A stretch of 64,000 nucleotides of DNA from Phoronis australis (taxonomy: Eukaryota; Phoronida; Phoronidae), in contig NMRA01000438.1 in NCBI GenBank assembly GCA_002633005.1, positions 138,772-202,771 on the forward strand, in the 5' to 3' direction. This document shows, piece after piece, positions 1 through 14,019 of the stretch (position 1 is its first letter; the number at the start of each line of letters is the position of its first letter). Below the pieces are notes generated by a model. It was not told where the DNA came from. It ran no database searches and saw only the letters and a program-made list of their open reading frames with translations. A program made the translations under genes and the position numbers.

Positions 1-602
1 ACTGGAGGCTGCCAGTGGAGTACCTTAAACCTGAATTCTTAATCGATAGATATTTGTAGTCCAATACTAGCTATATTCATGATTCTGTTTATTGTCAAAA
101 TGTTCCAGAATTGCTGTCACCTGACATCTAAAGGGTAATGACCGGAAGTTAGCGGTCTATATTGCTGAAGTGAGTGGATGCGAGAAGTATGAAAATTACG
201 AAACCCAAGTCAAAGATAAAAAACCAGGCCTTATGACACTGGAACGAAAGTTGGCACACGACGCAACGCGCAAAAGGACCGCCCGAAACCTTTTGGCGGC
301 GTTTTCCAGCGGAGGGCATTACGTAGGTGTAACTGATTTCAATATTGACGATCATTACGGATTAACTATGGGTTATTGATATGATGTTAAAGAAACCTGC
401 TAAAAGAACCAAAAAAGTGATTGAAACAAAAGTACGCATGATGGAAAAGCTAACACATTGAGCCAAAACAGTACGAGCTGTGCAAAAATTTCTCCCCCGT
501 TACCTCTCGATTACCTCTTCGAATGCAGTAAAATTCAATTTTGCGTTAAATACCATCAGTTCATAGTAATATCTTTAAATATCACTCCCTTTCATACTAT
601 GT

Positions 603-603
603 A

Positions 604-669
<66 letters not shown>

Positions 670-685
670 TCTCCCTCTCTCTCTT
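603..685. repeat. (CT)n microsatellite
   Basis: About 80 bases of nearly pure CT dinucleotide, broken by a few A and C changes, inside the first array unit. It is followed to ~800 by a pyrimidine-rich stretch that produces a spurious Leu/Ser-rich reading frame. Confidence 0.97.
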
Positions 686-3600
686 TTATCACAACCATTT
701 TTCTTTCTTTCTTGCGCTCGTTCTCGCTTTCACATTGGTTTCACTTTCTCGCTCACTCTCCCTGCTTCCACCCCTCTAAAACACATTCCCTCAATCCCCA
801 TCTCAACCCTAACTATGATATATATATATATAAAGGAAATTGAAAAATTATCGTGCTTAACACCAAATTTAAGTGGGAATAACTGGGAGGCACCTCAAGG
901 AAGGATCGCCACTCTCTTTCACTGGAGGCTGCTAGTAGTGTACCTTGAACCTGATTTCTCTATCCATAAATATTTGTCGTCCAATAGCAGCAACTTGTCC
1001 AATTTCGCAATATTCTTGAATCTGCTTAATGTTAAAATTTTCCGGAATTGCTGTCACCTGACATCTAAATGGAAAATACCGGAAAGCAGCGGTCTATAAT
1101 GCAGAAGTCAGTGGATACCAGAAGTATAAAAATTACGAAACACAAGCCAATGATCACAAACCATGCCGAAAAAGGACCGTCCAAAACCTTTTGACGGCGT
1201 TGTCCGGCGGAGGGCATCTTATATTCCAATTAAATATGTCAAAATGATGTCAATTTTGACGGTCATTACGGATCAAGCATGAGTTATGGATGTGGTGCCG
1301 AGGTAACAAGCTAAAGTTATCAAAAAATGACTGAAGCAAAACTGCTTGCGATGGAAAAGCTAAAAGTTGTAAAGAAAATCAATGATAGACACGCGAATGC
1401 AGTATGTTTCAATTTCGCGTTAAATTCCATAAGTTTGTTTTAATGTCTACAATCATTACCAGTAAACAGGTGTTATGAACTTGCTCTAAAACCTGAATCT
1501 CAAATTTATTAAAACCAAGCAAATGCTCCAAAAACTTTGCTTGAATACCCCTGGAAGTTTCTGGAATTAAATGATGTCACACACGCTCAAAAAGACCGCC
1601 CGATTCCCTTTTAATTGCAGTTCACAGAGGTGTTAGTTCAAAACTCGCACATATCTGTCAATCTGATGCAATTATTGGCGATTATTCGAATGGATAGGAG
1701 TTTTGAGCTTGGGGTCAAAGTTGTCTCTTAAAATTTGCCAGAAATAAGCAAATGCTCCCAACCCACGTTTGATTACAAGTGAATTTACTGAGTCAAAATG
1801 ATGTTAGCTATCCCACAAAAGGTCCTCCGCCCAAAGCCTTTTGATTGTCTTTGCCAGTAAACTATGTTTCAATTTCTCAATCAGTCTGTCAAGTCGATGT
1901 CAATATTGACGATTATTTTAACTATCAAACAGTGGTTATGTATTTGCTGCCAAACCTTTGTGAGTGACTTATCTTTGTTTGCGGAAAACATTGTTATTGT
2001 CTGCTCTTATGGATAGTGAAAATTTTTTCTTGCCAATGGCATAACCATATCTCTGGAAAAAGATGTTTGTACATATTCGGGTTTAAGTGAAAGCGCTTAA
2101 TGTTTTACTTCGTCTTGCCTAACTCTTTTCCTATTCATCACTTGGTAGAGATTGACATATGATGCCTAATATACAAAATTACAATAAATTGTCATAAGTA
2201 CGATCTAAGTTAAGTGGGGAGGGGGAACGGTTCCTCAAGGAATGGTCGCCATTCCCTTTCATTGGAGGCTGCCAGTGGAGTACCTTCAACATGAATTCTC
2301 TATTGACTAATATGTGTTGTCCATTAGCAGTAACTTATCTGATTTCGCTAGATTCTTAAATCTGCTTTAAAAAGCGTTCCGGATTTGCAGTTCCCTATTA
2401 TCTAAAGGGCAAAGATCGGAATGTCATGGTTCAAATTGCAGATTTCAGTAGACACCAGCACTATAGAAAAAAACAAAAACAAAACGCAACTAGTCAATAA
2501 TCCAAAACCATGCTTAATCTTCTCGAAAAATCGCTGGGGCGAAAGGTGGGACATGACGCGACGCAAAAAAGGATCGCCCGAAACCTTTTGACGGCGTTTT
2601 CCAGCGGAGTGCATTTTAAATTCCCATTAAATATGTCAAAATGATGTCAATACTGACAGTCATTACGGACCAAGTATCGGTTATGGATGTGATGTGAAAG
2701 TCGTCTGCTAAAGTTACCAAAAAGTGACTGAAACAAAACTGTGCACGATGGAATAGCTAAAACTTTTGAAGAAAATCAATGTTAGCTACGCATAAATGTC
2801 TCACCCGTTACCTTCCGATTTGTTTTGCGAATGAAGTATGTTTCAATTTCGCGTAAAATCCCATAAGTTTCTATTAATATCTACAATTATTACGAGTCAA
2901 GCAGGTGTTATGTGACCTGCTGTAAAGCTGTGTCTGAAATTTGTCGAAACAAAGCAAATGGTCCAAAAGTTTGCTTGAATACCGCTGAAGTTTATGGAAC
3001 TAACTGATGTTTAGAAACGCACAAAAGGACCGCGGAATACCTTTTAATTGCCGTTCACAGAGGTGTTGGTTTAAAACTCGCTCAAAACCGTAAAGTTGAA
3101 GTAATTATTCTTGCTCATTCGAATGGATAGGGGTTTTGAGGTTAGAGTCAAATTGTCTGTTAAAATTTGCCAAAAATATGCAAATGCTCCCAACCCACGC
3201 TTGACTACCCGTGAATTTACTGAATCAAAATGATGTTGGCTACGCACAAAAAGGTCCGCCCGAAGCCTTTTGATTGTCGTTGCCAGTAAAGTATGTTCCA
3301 AATTCTCAATCAATCTGACAAGCTGATGTTAATATTGACGATTATTAACTGTCAAACAGTGGTTATGTATTTGGTGCCAAACAGTTTTGAGTGACACATA
3401 GTTGTTTGGGGAAATCCTTGTTATTGCCTGCTTTCATAGATATTGAAAAAATTTTCTTGTCTGACTCAATGGTATAACCTTATCTCTTGAAAAAGATATT
3501 TGTACATATTCGAGTCTGACTGAAATCTCCTAATGTTTTACTTCGTCTTGCCTAACACCTTTAATATTCACCACTTGAAAGAGGTTGCGATATGATGCCA

Positions 3601-6600
3601 AATACAAAATTACAAAAAAATGTCATACCCACGAACTAAGTTAAGTGGGGATGGGGGAACGGCTCCTCAAGGAAAGGTCGCCACTCCCTTCCAATAGAGG
3701 CTGCCAGTGAAGTATCTTCAACATGAATTCTCTATTGACAAATATGTGTAGTCTATTATCAGTAATTTATCTTAATTTTGCTACATTCTGAAATCTGCTT
3801 AGTGTTAAAGCGTTCCGGATTTGTAGTTCCCTATTATCTAAAGGGCAAAGATCGGAATGTCATGGTTCAAATTGCAGATTTCAGTAGACACCAGCACTAT
3901 AGAAAAACAAAACAAAACGCAACTAGTCAATAATCCAAAACCATGCCTAATCTTCTCGAAAAATCGCTGGGGCGAAAGGTAGGACATGACGCGACGCACA
4001 AAAGGATCGCCCGAAATCTGTTGAAGGCGTTTTCCACCGGAGTGCTTTTAAATTCCCATTAAATATGCAAAATGATGTCAATACTGACAGTCATTACGGA
4101 CCAAGCATGGGTTATGGATGTGATGTGAAAGTCGTCTGCTAAAGTCACCAAAAAGTGACTGAAACAAAACTGTGCACGATGGAAAAGCTAAAACTTTTGA
4201 AGAAAATCAATGTTAGCTACGCATAAATGTCTCACCCGTTACCTTCCGATTTGTTTTTCGAATGCAGTATGTTTCAATTTCGCGTTAAATCCCATAAGTT
4301 TCTATTAATATCTACAATTATTACGAGTCAAGCAGGTGTTATGAACCTGCTGTAAAGCTGTGTCTGAAATTTGTCGAAACAAAGCAAATGGTCCAAAAGT
4401 TTGCTTGAATACCGCTGAAGTTTATGGAACTAACTGATGTTTAGAAACGCACAAAAGGACCGCGTGATACCTTTTAATTGCCGTTCATAGAGGTGTTGGT
4501 TTAAAACTCGCTCAAAACCGTAAAGTTGAACTAATTATTCTTGATTATTCGAATCGATAGGGGTTTTGAGGTTGGAGTCAAGTTGTCTGTTAAAATTTGC
4601 CAAAAATAAGCAAATGCTCCCAACCCACGCTTGACTACCCGTGAATTTACTGGATCAAAGTGATGTTGGCTACGCACAAAAAGGTCCGCCCGAAGCCTTT
4701 TGATTGTCGTTGCCAGTAAAGTATGTTCCAAATTCTCAATCAATCTGACAAGCTGATGTTAATATTGACGATTATTAACTGTCAAACAGTGGTTATGTAT
4801 TTGGTGCCAAACAGTTTTGAGTGACACATAGTTGTTTGGGGAAATCCTTGTTATTGCCTGCTTTCATAGATATTGAAAAAATTTTCTTGTCAATGGTATA
4901 ACCTTATCTCTTGAAAAAGATATTTGTACATATTCGAGTTTGACTGAAATCTCCTAATGTTTTACTTCGTCTTGCCTAACACCTTTAATATTCACCACTT
5001 GAAAGAGGTTGCGATATGATGCCAAATACAAAATTACAAAAAATGTCATACCCACGAACTAAGTTAAGTGGGGATGGGGGAACGGCTCCTCAAGGAAAGG
5101 TCGCCACTCCCTTCCAATAGAGGCTGCCAGTGAAGTACCTTCAACATGAATTCTCTATTGACAAATATGTGTAGTCTATTATCAGTAATTTATCTAATTT
5201 TGCTACATTCTTAAATCTGCTTAATGTTAAAGACTTCCGCATTTGTAGTTCCCTATTATCTAAAGGGCAAATATCTTAATGCCATGGTCTAAATTGCAGA
5301 AGTCAGTGCACTCCAGAACTATAGATAAGCGAAACACAAGTCAGTGATCCAAAACCATGCTTTAATTTCCTCGAAAAACGCTGGAACGAAAGGTGGAACG
5401 TGAAACGACCCAAACAAACGACCGCCCGAAGCCTTTTGACAAAGTTTTCTAGCGGAGGTCATTTTATATTCCCATTAAATATGTCAAAGCGACGACAAAA
5501 TTAACGGTGATTACTAATTAAGCATGGGTTATGGATATGGTGCTAAATTCACCTGCTAAAATTACCAAAAAGTGACTGAAACAAAACCACGCATGATGTA
5601 AAAGCTAAAAAGTTTGAAGCAAAACCGTGTTAGTTACGCAAAAATGTCTCACCTATTGCAATTTGTTTGCTTTTTCGAATGAAGTATGTTTCAGTTTCGC
5701 GTTAAATCTCATAAGTTCATGTTAAATTCTACAATTATTACGAAAAAAGCAAGTGTTATGAACTTACTGCAAAACCTGAAACCGAAACCAAGCAAATGAT
5801 CCAAAAACTTTGCTTGAATACCGCTGAAGTTTATAGAACGTAATGATGTTTAAAACGCACATAAGGACCGCACGATACCTTTTAATTACCGTCCACAGAT
5901 ATGGTAGTTTAAAATTCGCTTAAATCCGTGAAGTTGATGCCATTATTGACTATTATTCGAGTTGATAGGGGTTTTGAGCTTGGTGTCCAAATTGTTTCTT
6001 AAAATTTGCGAAAAATAAGCAAATGTTCGCAAACAACTCTTGATTAGCCGTGAGTTTATGGATCAAAATGATGTTAGCTACGTACAAAAGGTCCGCCCGA
6101 AGCCTTTTGATTGTCGTTGCCAGTAAAGTATGTTTCAAATTCTCAATCAATCTGTAAAGTTGATGTTAATATTGACGATTATGAACTGTCAAACAGTGGT
6201 TGCGTAGTTGGTTTCATACTTTTGTGAGTGACACATCTTTGTTTGGGGAAAGCATTGTTATTGCCTGCTTTGATGGATATTGAAAATTTCTTCTTGTCAA
6301 CGGTATAACCATATCTCTTGAAAAAGATGTTTGTACATATTCGGGTTTGAGTGAAAGCGCTTAATGTTTTACTTCGTCTTGCCTAACTCTTTTCCTATTC
6401 ATCTCTTGGTAGAGATTGCCATATGATGCCTAATATAAAATTACAAAAAATTGTCATACGTACGAACTAGGTTAAGTGGGGAGGGGGAAACGGCTCCTCC
6501 ATGAAAGGTCACCACTTCCTTTCACTGGAGCCTTCCAGTGGAGTACCTTCAACATGAATTCTCTATTGACAAATATGTGTAGTCGATTAGCGGTAACTTA

Positions 6601-6669
6601 TCTGATATCGTTATATTCTTAAATCTGCTTAATGTGAAAACGTTCCGGATTGTCCACTTGATGGCGTTT

Positions 6670-6670
6670 N
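6670..6670. other. Single-N assembly join inside the array
   Basis: One N separates sequence ending in cttgatggcgttt, identical to the array end at 8222-8234, from sequence that restarts inside the unit as at 5098. The segments 5098-6669 and 6671-8234 are near-identical along their whole length. This looks like a scaffold join of unknown size, not natural sequence. Confidence 0.85.
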
Positions 6671-8240
6671 AGGTCGCCACTCCCTTCCAATAGAGGCTGC
6701 CAGTGAAGTACCTTCAACATGAATTCTCTATTGACAAATATGTGTAATCTATTATCAGTAACTTATCTTAATTTTGCTACATTCTTAAATCTGCTTAGTG
6801 TTAAAGACTTCCGGATTTGTAGTTCCCTATTATCTAAAGGGCAAATATCTTAATGCCATGGTCTAAATTGCAGAAGTCAGTGCACTCCAGAACTATAGAT
6901 AAGCGAAACACAAGTCAGTGATCCAAAACCATGCTTTAATTTCCTCGAAAAACGCTGGAACGAAAGGTGGAACGTGAAACGACCAAACAAATGACCGCAC
7001 GAAGCCTTTTGACGAAGTTTTCTAGCGGAGGTCATTTTAAAGTCCCATTAAATATGTCAAAGCGACGACAAAATTAACGGTCATTACTAATTAAGCATGG
7101 GTTATGAATATGGTGTTAAATTCACCTGCTAAAATTACAAAAAAGTGACTGAAACAAAACCACGCATGATGTAAAAGCTAAAAAGTTTGAAGCAAAACAG
7201 TGTTTCACCTATTGCAATTCGTATGCTTTTTCGAATGAAGTATGTTTCAGTTTCGCGTTAAATCCCATAAGTTCATGTTAAATTCTACAATTATTACGAA
7301 AAAAGCAAGTGTTATGAACTTACTGCAAAACCTGAAACCGAAACCAAGCAAATGATCCAAAAAACTTTGCTTGAATACCACTGAAGTTTATAGAACGGAA
7401 TGATGTTAAAAACGCACATAAGGACCCCCCGATACCTTTTAATTACCGTCCACAGAGATGGTAGTTTAAAATTCGCTTAAATCCGTGAAGTTGATGTCAT
7501 TATTGACTATTATTCGAATTGATAGGGGTTTTGAGCTTGGTGTCCAAACTGTTTCTTAAAATTTGCGAAAAATAAGCAAATGCTCGCAAACAACTCTTGA
7601 TTAGCCGTGAGTTTATGGATCAAAATGATGTTAGCTACGTACAAAAGGTCCGCCCGAAGCCTTTTGATTGTTTTGATCGTTGCCAGTAAAGTATGTTTCA
7701 AATTCTCAATCAATCTGTAAAGTTGATGTTAATATTGACGATCATGAACTGTCAAACAGTGGTTACGTATTTGGTTTCATACTTTTGTGAGTGACACACC
7801 TTTGTTTGGGGAAAGCATTGTTATTGCCTGCTGTGATGGATATTGAAAATTTCTTCTTGTCAACGGTATAACCATATCTCTTGAAAAAGATGTTTGTACA
7901 TATTCGGGTTTGAGTGAAAGCGCTTAATGTTTTACTTCGTCTTGCCTAACTCTTTTCCTATTCATCTCTTGGTACAGATTGCCATATGATGCCTAATATA
8001 TAAAATTACAATAAATTGTCATACGTACGAACTAGGTTAAGTGGGGAGGAGGGAACGGCTCCTCCATGAAAGTTCGCCACTTCCTTTCACTGGAGCCTTC
8101 CAGTGGAGTACCTTCAACATGAATTCTCTATTGACAAATATGTGTAGTCCATTAGCAGTAACTTATCTGATATCGTTATATTCTTAAATCTGCTTAATGT
8201 GAAAACGTTCCGGATTGTCCACTTGATGGCGTTTTCCAGA

Positions 8241-8949
8241 GGAGAACTAATCTTTTGAAATTCTCTTTTAAATCAGTAAAACCGTTGTTGTGGATATGCT
8301 GTCAATCTTTTCTGGGTGAGATGTCGTATTTTAACGGTTGTGCTAGTGACGGTGTTTTTGTTTCCTTTCCCACTTGTGGGCTGTTTTGGTCATTTACACG
8401 GGTAGCATCGTTTATTTGAGCAAAGCCTAAAATCTGAGATCTTCCTTCCACGTCTTACTTGTCAAACATAGGTAATTTGGCTGAGAACAAGAATACACCA
8501 GACTGCCTGCTAAGATGAATCAAAACTGCGTGCTGATCAGTAAACATATCTGTCGTGATGTGGCCAACAGGTGGCATGCAGATCAGACTTAAAAATGTCT
8601 GCGATAGCAAAGTGGAATATGATGATCAAAAGCGTGGGGCGGCGAAATGTTTGCAACTGCTAAAAAACACCCACGTGAAACTGAAAACCGAAACAAAAGA
8701 CTCAAAGATCAATCCTGAACCACAAAGAGATGGCAATGGAAACTTAAACATTAATAATAAGTTCTCAATGTTGACAACTAACCAAAACATCAAACCGAAA
8801 TAGCATAACCAGTACAACTGGCTTGAATGAACAGTGAGCTACCGGGCATTATCAGGGCGCATACAAATATTAATTGTTTCTTAGTAAAAAATAGCGTTAA
8901 CTGAGGACACATAGGTACAGTTCCACCTGGAAGAATAGAAAACAACAAC
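8241..8949. other. Spacer between two repeat arrays
   Basis: Apparently single-copy sequence within the window. A frame of 82 codons on the plus strand at 8555-8803 has no recognisable domain or splice context. I see nothing else in it. Confidence 0.5.
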
Positions 8950-9760
8950 ATCCGTATCAAATAAAAAACACTCACACACAATTAGTGACAACACCACAGG
9001 AGGAAATGCACTTTGCAAGTCCAACGATACGTGGCGCTGTTGTTCTTCTTGAGAACGAATGCCCTGTTCTTTGTATGTGTTCGTTACACCGATATTACTA
9101 TATGAAATGACAAAGTGCGCGTGAAACCAGACATTTTCATGAAATCAGAATTGGCGTTTTGCGTACAATGGCACCTTACTACTGGAATATCATACTGTCT
9201 TCCATAAAATCACACGAAACTTTTTCCATATTTGTACCTACAGCTCGCTTTCACAATGTGCGAACGAGCTAATTGCTTACCTGATGGCGAGCGACGTCTG
9301 CCGTATGATCGGGTAGTTGCATATGTAAGTCCTTTCTGTCGACGTCGCGAAGTTTTCTTTCCGAATTTGATATGTTCAGGCAGTCGCTTTGTTTCTATTT
9401 TATCTGCGGTATATAAGACATGAATGAGCCAAACTAACAGTAGGCCTACTACACTGTAAGAACTCCTGCACTCTGGATGACTATATTTCCCGAAAGTTGT
9501 CTATCGTGTTATATGTACTCGAAAACAAGAGTTATGCTTAACGTGAACATCATTACCTTATATTGATTTGAATCCCATATTTATGGTATCTTTGCACAGT
9601 GTCGAAAACGTCCGTTTATGAGAAGGTGTCGCAAAGTCTCATAGTTTTCTACAAGTTCACATATATCTTGTGATGCCTAAAACAGTTGAACACACAGCCA
9701 TGCTTTACACGATGGTTTGCAATATTTGTATTTCATTCAACAAAACAAACGTAATGGATG

Positions 9761-10015
9761 CATGCGCGCACCCAGGGCGGCTCGAAGACTCGAAAGATAC
9801 CACCGTAAGGCGAAGTGGGCAAAAATGTCCGTCTCAGAGAAACAAACAGTCCAAAAAAGTAGAAAACGAGACAAAAGTCCACTAAAAAGGCAGGAAGTAC
9901 CAAAATTCGGCGAAGGCACAATTTATATACACTGAACTTACCCCGTTTTTTCGTAAAAGGTAAACATTCTCAAAAATTCGAGCCCCCAAGCCATCTTTTA
10001 GGTTGTGTGCGCGCA
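9761..10015 (-). mobile_element. MITE-like element, family A (CATGCGCGC termini), copy 1
   Basis: Ends are inverted: catgcgcgcaccc on the left and gtgtgcgcgca on the right. The interior matches the copies at 15243 and 21496, in opposite orientation. It lies inside copy 1 of the complex unit; the same position in copies 2 and 3 (near 11420 and 13570) is empty, so it is an insertion. There is no coding capacity. Four short overlapping frames here on both strands are spurious. Confidence 0.75.
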
Positions 10016-13000
10016 AGGAATGTTGTCAGCATATAAAAGTTTTAAAGTAGGAGACTCGCCCCGTGACAGTAGCTTTTTTGGAAATTAAAGTTGAATTGAT
10101 ATTGTCCGAGTTTTAGCTAAAAATATCTCTTAACGCTGTTTTAGATGACCCTTCTCTTTGATACAGATGCGAATTGTTAATGTGAAACTGAATATTTTTT
10201 CTTCACTTTTTGTCACTTTCTGTTATTTTTTTGAAATAAATCATTTAAAAACCAATAGACGTAACCAGGCACCGTTCAAATCAAGTTTCTCCAGTTCTGT
10301 CCTTTTCTGAGGCGCCATCTCTTGTCGGTGACAGTCAATTCAGGCAATCTTTTCACATTCCGTCCAGAAGTACGGTACATGTATGACAGCCCCACAATAA
10401 GGGCGACAGGTAACAGTGACACCTGACAGTTGCACGTTAGTTGATTTTACAAAGACAATCAAACGATTTTCCACGAATATTTCTTGTCAATGTGAAGATG
10501 TCTCTTGCATTAGAAAGGAATTACTCTAGACCAACTTGTTAGATGTTTACCGACACCAGTAACTTACTTTAAGATGCACTGTACAAGTCCCATCGTCTTC
10601 TCCATAAGGTCACCGCGCGACTTACTTGGTAACCTAAAGCATACAATTTCAAGTGGATATCAGTCTTGGTCAATTAGGCGCACATCTCAATATTGGTTTG
10701 ACTTTTCTCCCTCTATTGACCAGTTTCGACCACCATGCATTTCTAATAAGAGCTTTTGATTCCAGCAGTCCCAAACAGAAACCAAACACCAACGTTATGT
10801 GAAATGACTAGTGCATGAATACGAACACTTTAATCAAATCGGTGTTTTTCTTAGAATATGCAGTGACTCCCTATTATTGGTACATTGTACTTCCGTAAAA
10901 TCACAAGAAAAAGTAACTTCTACCTACAGCTCGACGCTTTCTCATTGCGAATAGTTGATGGTAAGCGACATCTGCCGGATGTTATGCTAGGCAAAAATAT
11001 ATTCTGTCCACGTCTTGGAGTTATCTTTCCGAATTCGATATGTTTAGCATGTCGTTTCGTCTGTATTTTATCTGCGGTATACAAAGCTAGAATGAGTCAA
11101 ACTATCAGTACTACAATGTAAGAACTCCCGGTAGTCAGGATGGCCATTTCTGCGGAAAGTTACCTATTGAGTGATATTTACAAGAAACAAAAAGATTTAT
11201 GCTAAACGTGAACATCATATTGCCTTACATTTATCTGAATCCCATCTTGATGGTATCTTTGAGTAGCGTCGAAAATGTCCTTTTGTAAGGGGTTGTCGCC
11301 AAATCTCAGTTTTGTACAAGTTTACATTTATCTCGTGATACCTAAAACAGTGGAACACACAGACATACTGTAAGCGATGGTTTGCATTATTCGCATTTCT
11401 TTCAACAAAACGAATGTAAGGGTTTTTGTCCAGATATAGAAATATGGAAGTAAGAGAATCACGCCCTCCACATTGCTTTTGGTAAACTGAAGTTAAAGTA
11501 ATGTACTGAGTCCGCAGATTTAGCTAAGAATATCTCTTAACGTCGTTTGAGCTGATCCTTTTCTATGACAAAGTTGCCAAGTGTTAATCTGAAAGTGAAT
11601 GTTTTTTTCTACCTCACTTTTTGTTAATTTCTATTATATTGTTGACATAAATTATTTAAAAACCAATGAAAGTAACCAGGCACCGTTCAAATGAAGTTTC
11701 TCGGGTTCTTTCCTTTTTTGAGGCGCCATCTCTTGCCGGTGACACACAATTCAGGTAATCTTCTCACAATCCGTTCAGAAGTACGGTACATGTATGACAG
11801 CCTCACAATAAGGGCGACTGGTGACAATGAAACCTGACAAGTGTACGTTAGTTGATTTTATGAAGACGGTCAAATTGTTTTCTACAAAAATTCCTTGTCA
11901 ATGTGAAGACATCACATGTATTAGAAAGGAATCGCTCATGTCCAATATGTGAACTTAGATGTTTACGACAGTAGTAACTTACTTTAGATGCACTGTACAA
12001 GTCGCAACTATAACGTCCTAACTCTACGGTCACCGCGTCATTTCCTTGGTAACCAAAAACAAACAATTTCAAGTGGATTGCCTCTTGATCAGCTTGACGT
12101 GCACCCCTTCCTGGGTTGCTTTGTGTGATTTTTCCCTCTACTGTACAGTTTGGACAGTCCGGCGTTTCTAAAAAGAGCTTTTGGTTCCAGTGGTCCTAAA
12201 CAGAAACCAAATGGCAAATCGCCACGTCATCTCTAGACTTACTTTTCACTTATGCCGTGATTGACTTGTAAATTCCAAATGACATCGGTACAGCTCAGCG
12301 GATATCAACCTGCGTTCTATCTAATAACAGAACTTTTGCAAATTTTGTGAATTTGGACTGAAGGTGATCCTTGCGTAGATGAAGAATGATCTGTAATACT
12401 GAAAAGAACTGACAGGTCATTTTTCCCTGAGACCGTGTTCGGTGCATAAAATGACACGCCGTGATAAGTCAACCTGTTGATCGACTGATGTCATGTCGTG
12501 TGAAGACCGATTGGGTTGGGAATGCCCTAATTTTGATTTTTTCGGGACAGGAAAGGAAAAGGAAAAGCAGATTTTACATCCTGAAGTAGGTCTGAAGTCT
12601 TTTTTCTCTGGAAATGTGTAGCTTTGAATCTGTCACGAAAGATTTTTATTAACAGTATATTCAACTGGTTTCATAATTTGAAGCTTTTAATACAATTGGA
12701 CCGTTTACGAAAATTAGAGTGCGACAGGGGGCGTATTGTTATACTTCATCTGGAAGATCAGTGAAGAATTCAAATCATTTGTATCAAATAAAAACACACA
12801 CTTAGTAGTAACACCGCACGATAAAATACAATTTTTTTTTTTCTAAAGTGCTCTTTCATTTTCGACAATTGAATTTCCATTGGTGGAGTTACTGTACTTC
12901 CTGAAAACATATTTTCTGGGTTCTTTACGTGTGTTCTTCCCATCAACGTTATGTGAAATGACGAGTGCATGAATTCGAAATCGTTAATCAAATCGGTATT

Positions 13001-14019
13001 TTTCTTAGATTACGCAGATGTTCGTCATTGCTGGTATATTGCACTGTCTTCCGTAAAACTACAAGAAAGTGTAACTTGTGTTTGAATCCCTACTTACAGC
13101 TCGTTTTCACATTGTGCGAACGAGCTAAGTGTTTATCTGATGGTGAATGACATCTGTCGGATGTTTGGCTAGGTAAAGACATTCTGTTGACGTCTTGGAG
13201 TTTTCTTTCCGAATTCATATGTTCATCATTTCGTTTTGTCTGTATTTTATCTGCGGTATATAAATCGTGGATGATCCAAACTTAACAGTACTGCAGTGTA
13301 AGAACTCTTGCACTCTGGTTGACCATATTCACCGCTAGTTCCCAATTGAGTGTTTATTACTAGAAAACAAAGATTTGGGCTTAACGTGAACATCATATTA
13401 CCTTGCATTTATCTGAATCCCATGTTTATGGCATTTTTGCGTAGCGTCGAAAACGTCCGTTATCAGGGGGTGTCGCATAGCTCACGTGACGCCTAAAACA
13501 GTAAAACCCACAGACATACTGTACATGATGGCTTGCATTATTTGTATTTATTTCAACAAAACAAATGTTATGGTTTTTGTCAAGATATGGAAATGTGAAA
13601 GTAAAAGAATCACGACCCTCGCATTGCTGTTTGTAAACTGAAGTTAAAGTACTGTACTGAGTCCGCAGATTTAGCTAAGAATATCTCTTAACGTCGTTTT
13701 AGCTGATCCTTTTCTATGACAAAGTTGCCAAGTGTTAATGTGAAAGTGAATGTGTTTTCTTTATCATTTTTTGTTAATTGCTATTATATTGTTGAAATGG
13801 ATGATTTATAAACCAATGAAAGTAACCAGGCACCGTTCAAATAAAGTTTCCCGGGTTCTGTCTTTTTCTGAGGCGCCATCTCTTGTCGGTGACAGTCAGT
13901 TCACACAATCTTCTCACATTCCGTCCAGAAGTACGGTACATGTATGACAGCCTCACAATAAGGACGACTGGTGACAGTGAAACCTGACAAGTGTACGTTA
14001 GTTGATTTTATAAAGTTTT

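Larger units (their letters stand above)
1..8240. repeat. Tandem array of a ~1.4 kb composite (higher-order) repeat
   Basis: A long unit is repeated head to tail. Using the anchor (a)ctggaggctgccagtg, units begin near 1, 921, 2261, 3693, 5116, 6524, 6689 and 8089. Full units are 1.40-1.43 kb; the first two intervals are shorter (920 and 1340). Each full unit has an inner structure: four diverged monomers share the core acgcacaaaaggaccgcccg then ccttttgattg. In the unit at 2261 these cores start at 2561, 2788, 3017 and 3242 (spacing 225-229), followed by ~0.5 kb of non-monomer sequence. The similar short minus-strand reading frames in the units near 3071, 4531, 5953 and 7510 are a by-product of the repeat. 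No transposase or other protein is visible. It could be a satellite or the internal part of a non-autonomous transposon. Confidence 0.88.

Noticed and set aside
458-1099. 213-codon plus-strand frame
   Set aside because: Its length comes from the (CT)n tract read as Leu/Ser repeats; the flanks are repeat array.
3071-7713. Repeated minus-strand frames starting MIENL(E/K)HTLLAT in four array units
   Set aside because: They follow the repeat period, change frame and end between copies, and have no domain or splice context. They are a by-product of the tandem repeat.
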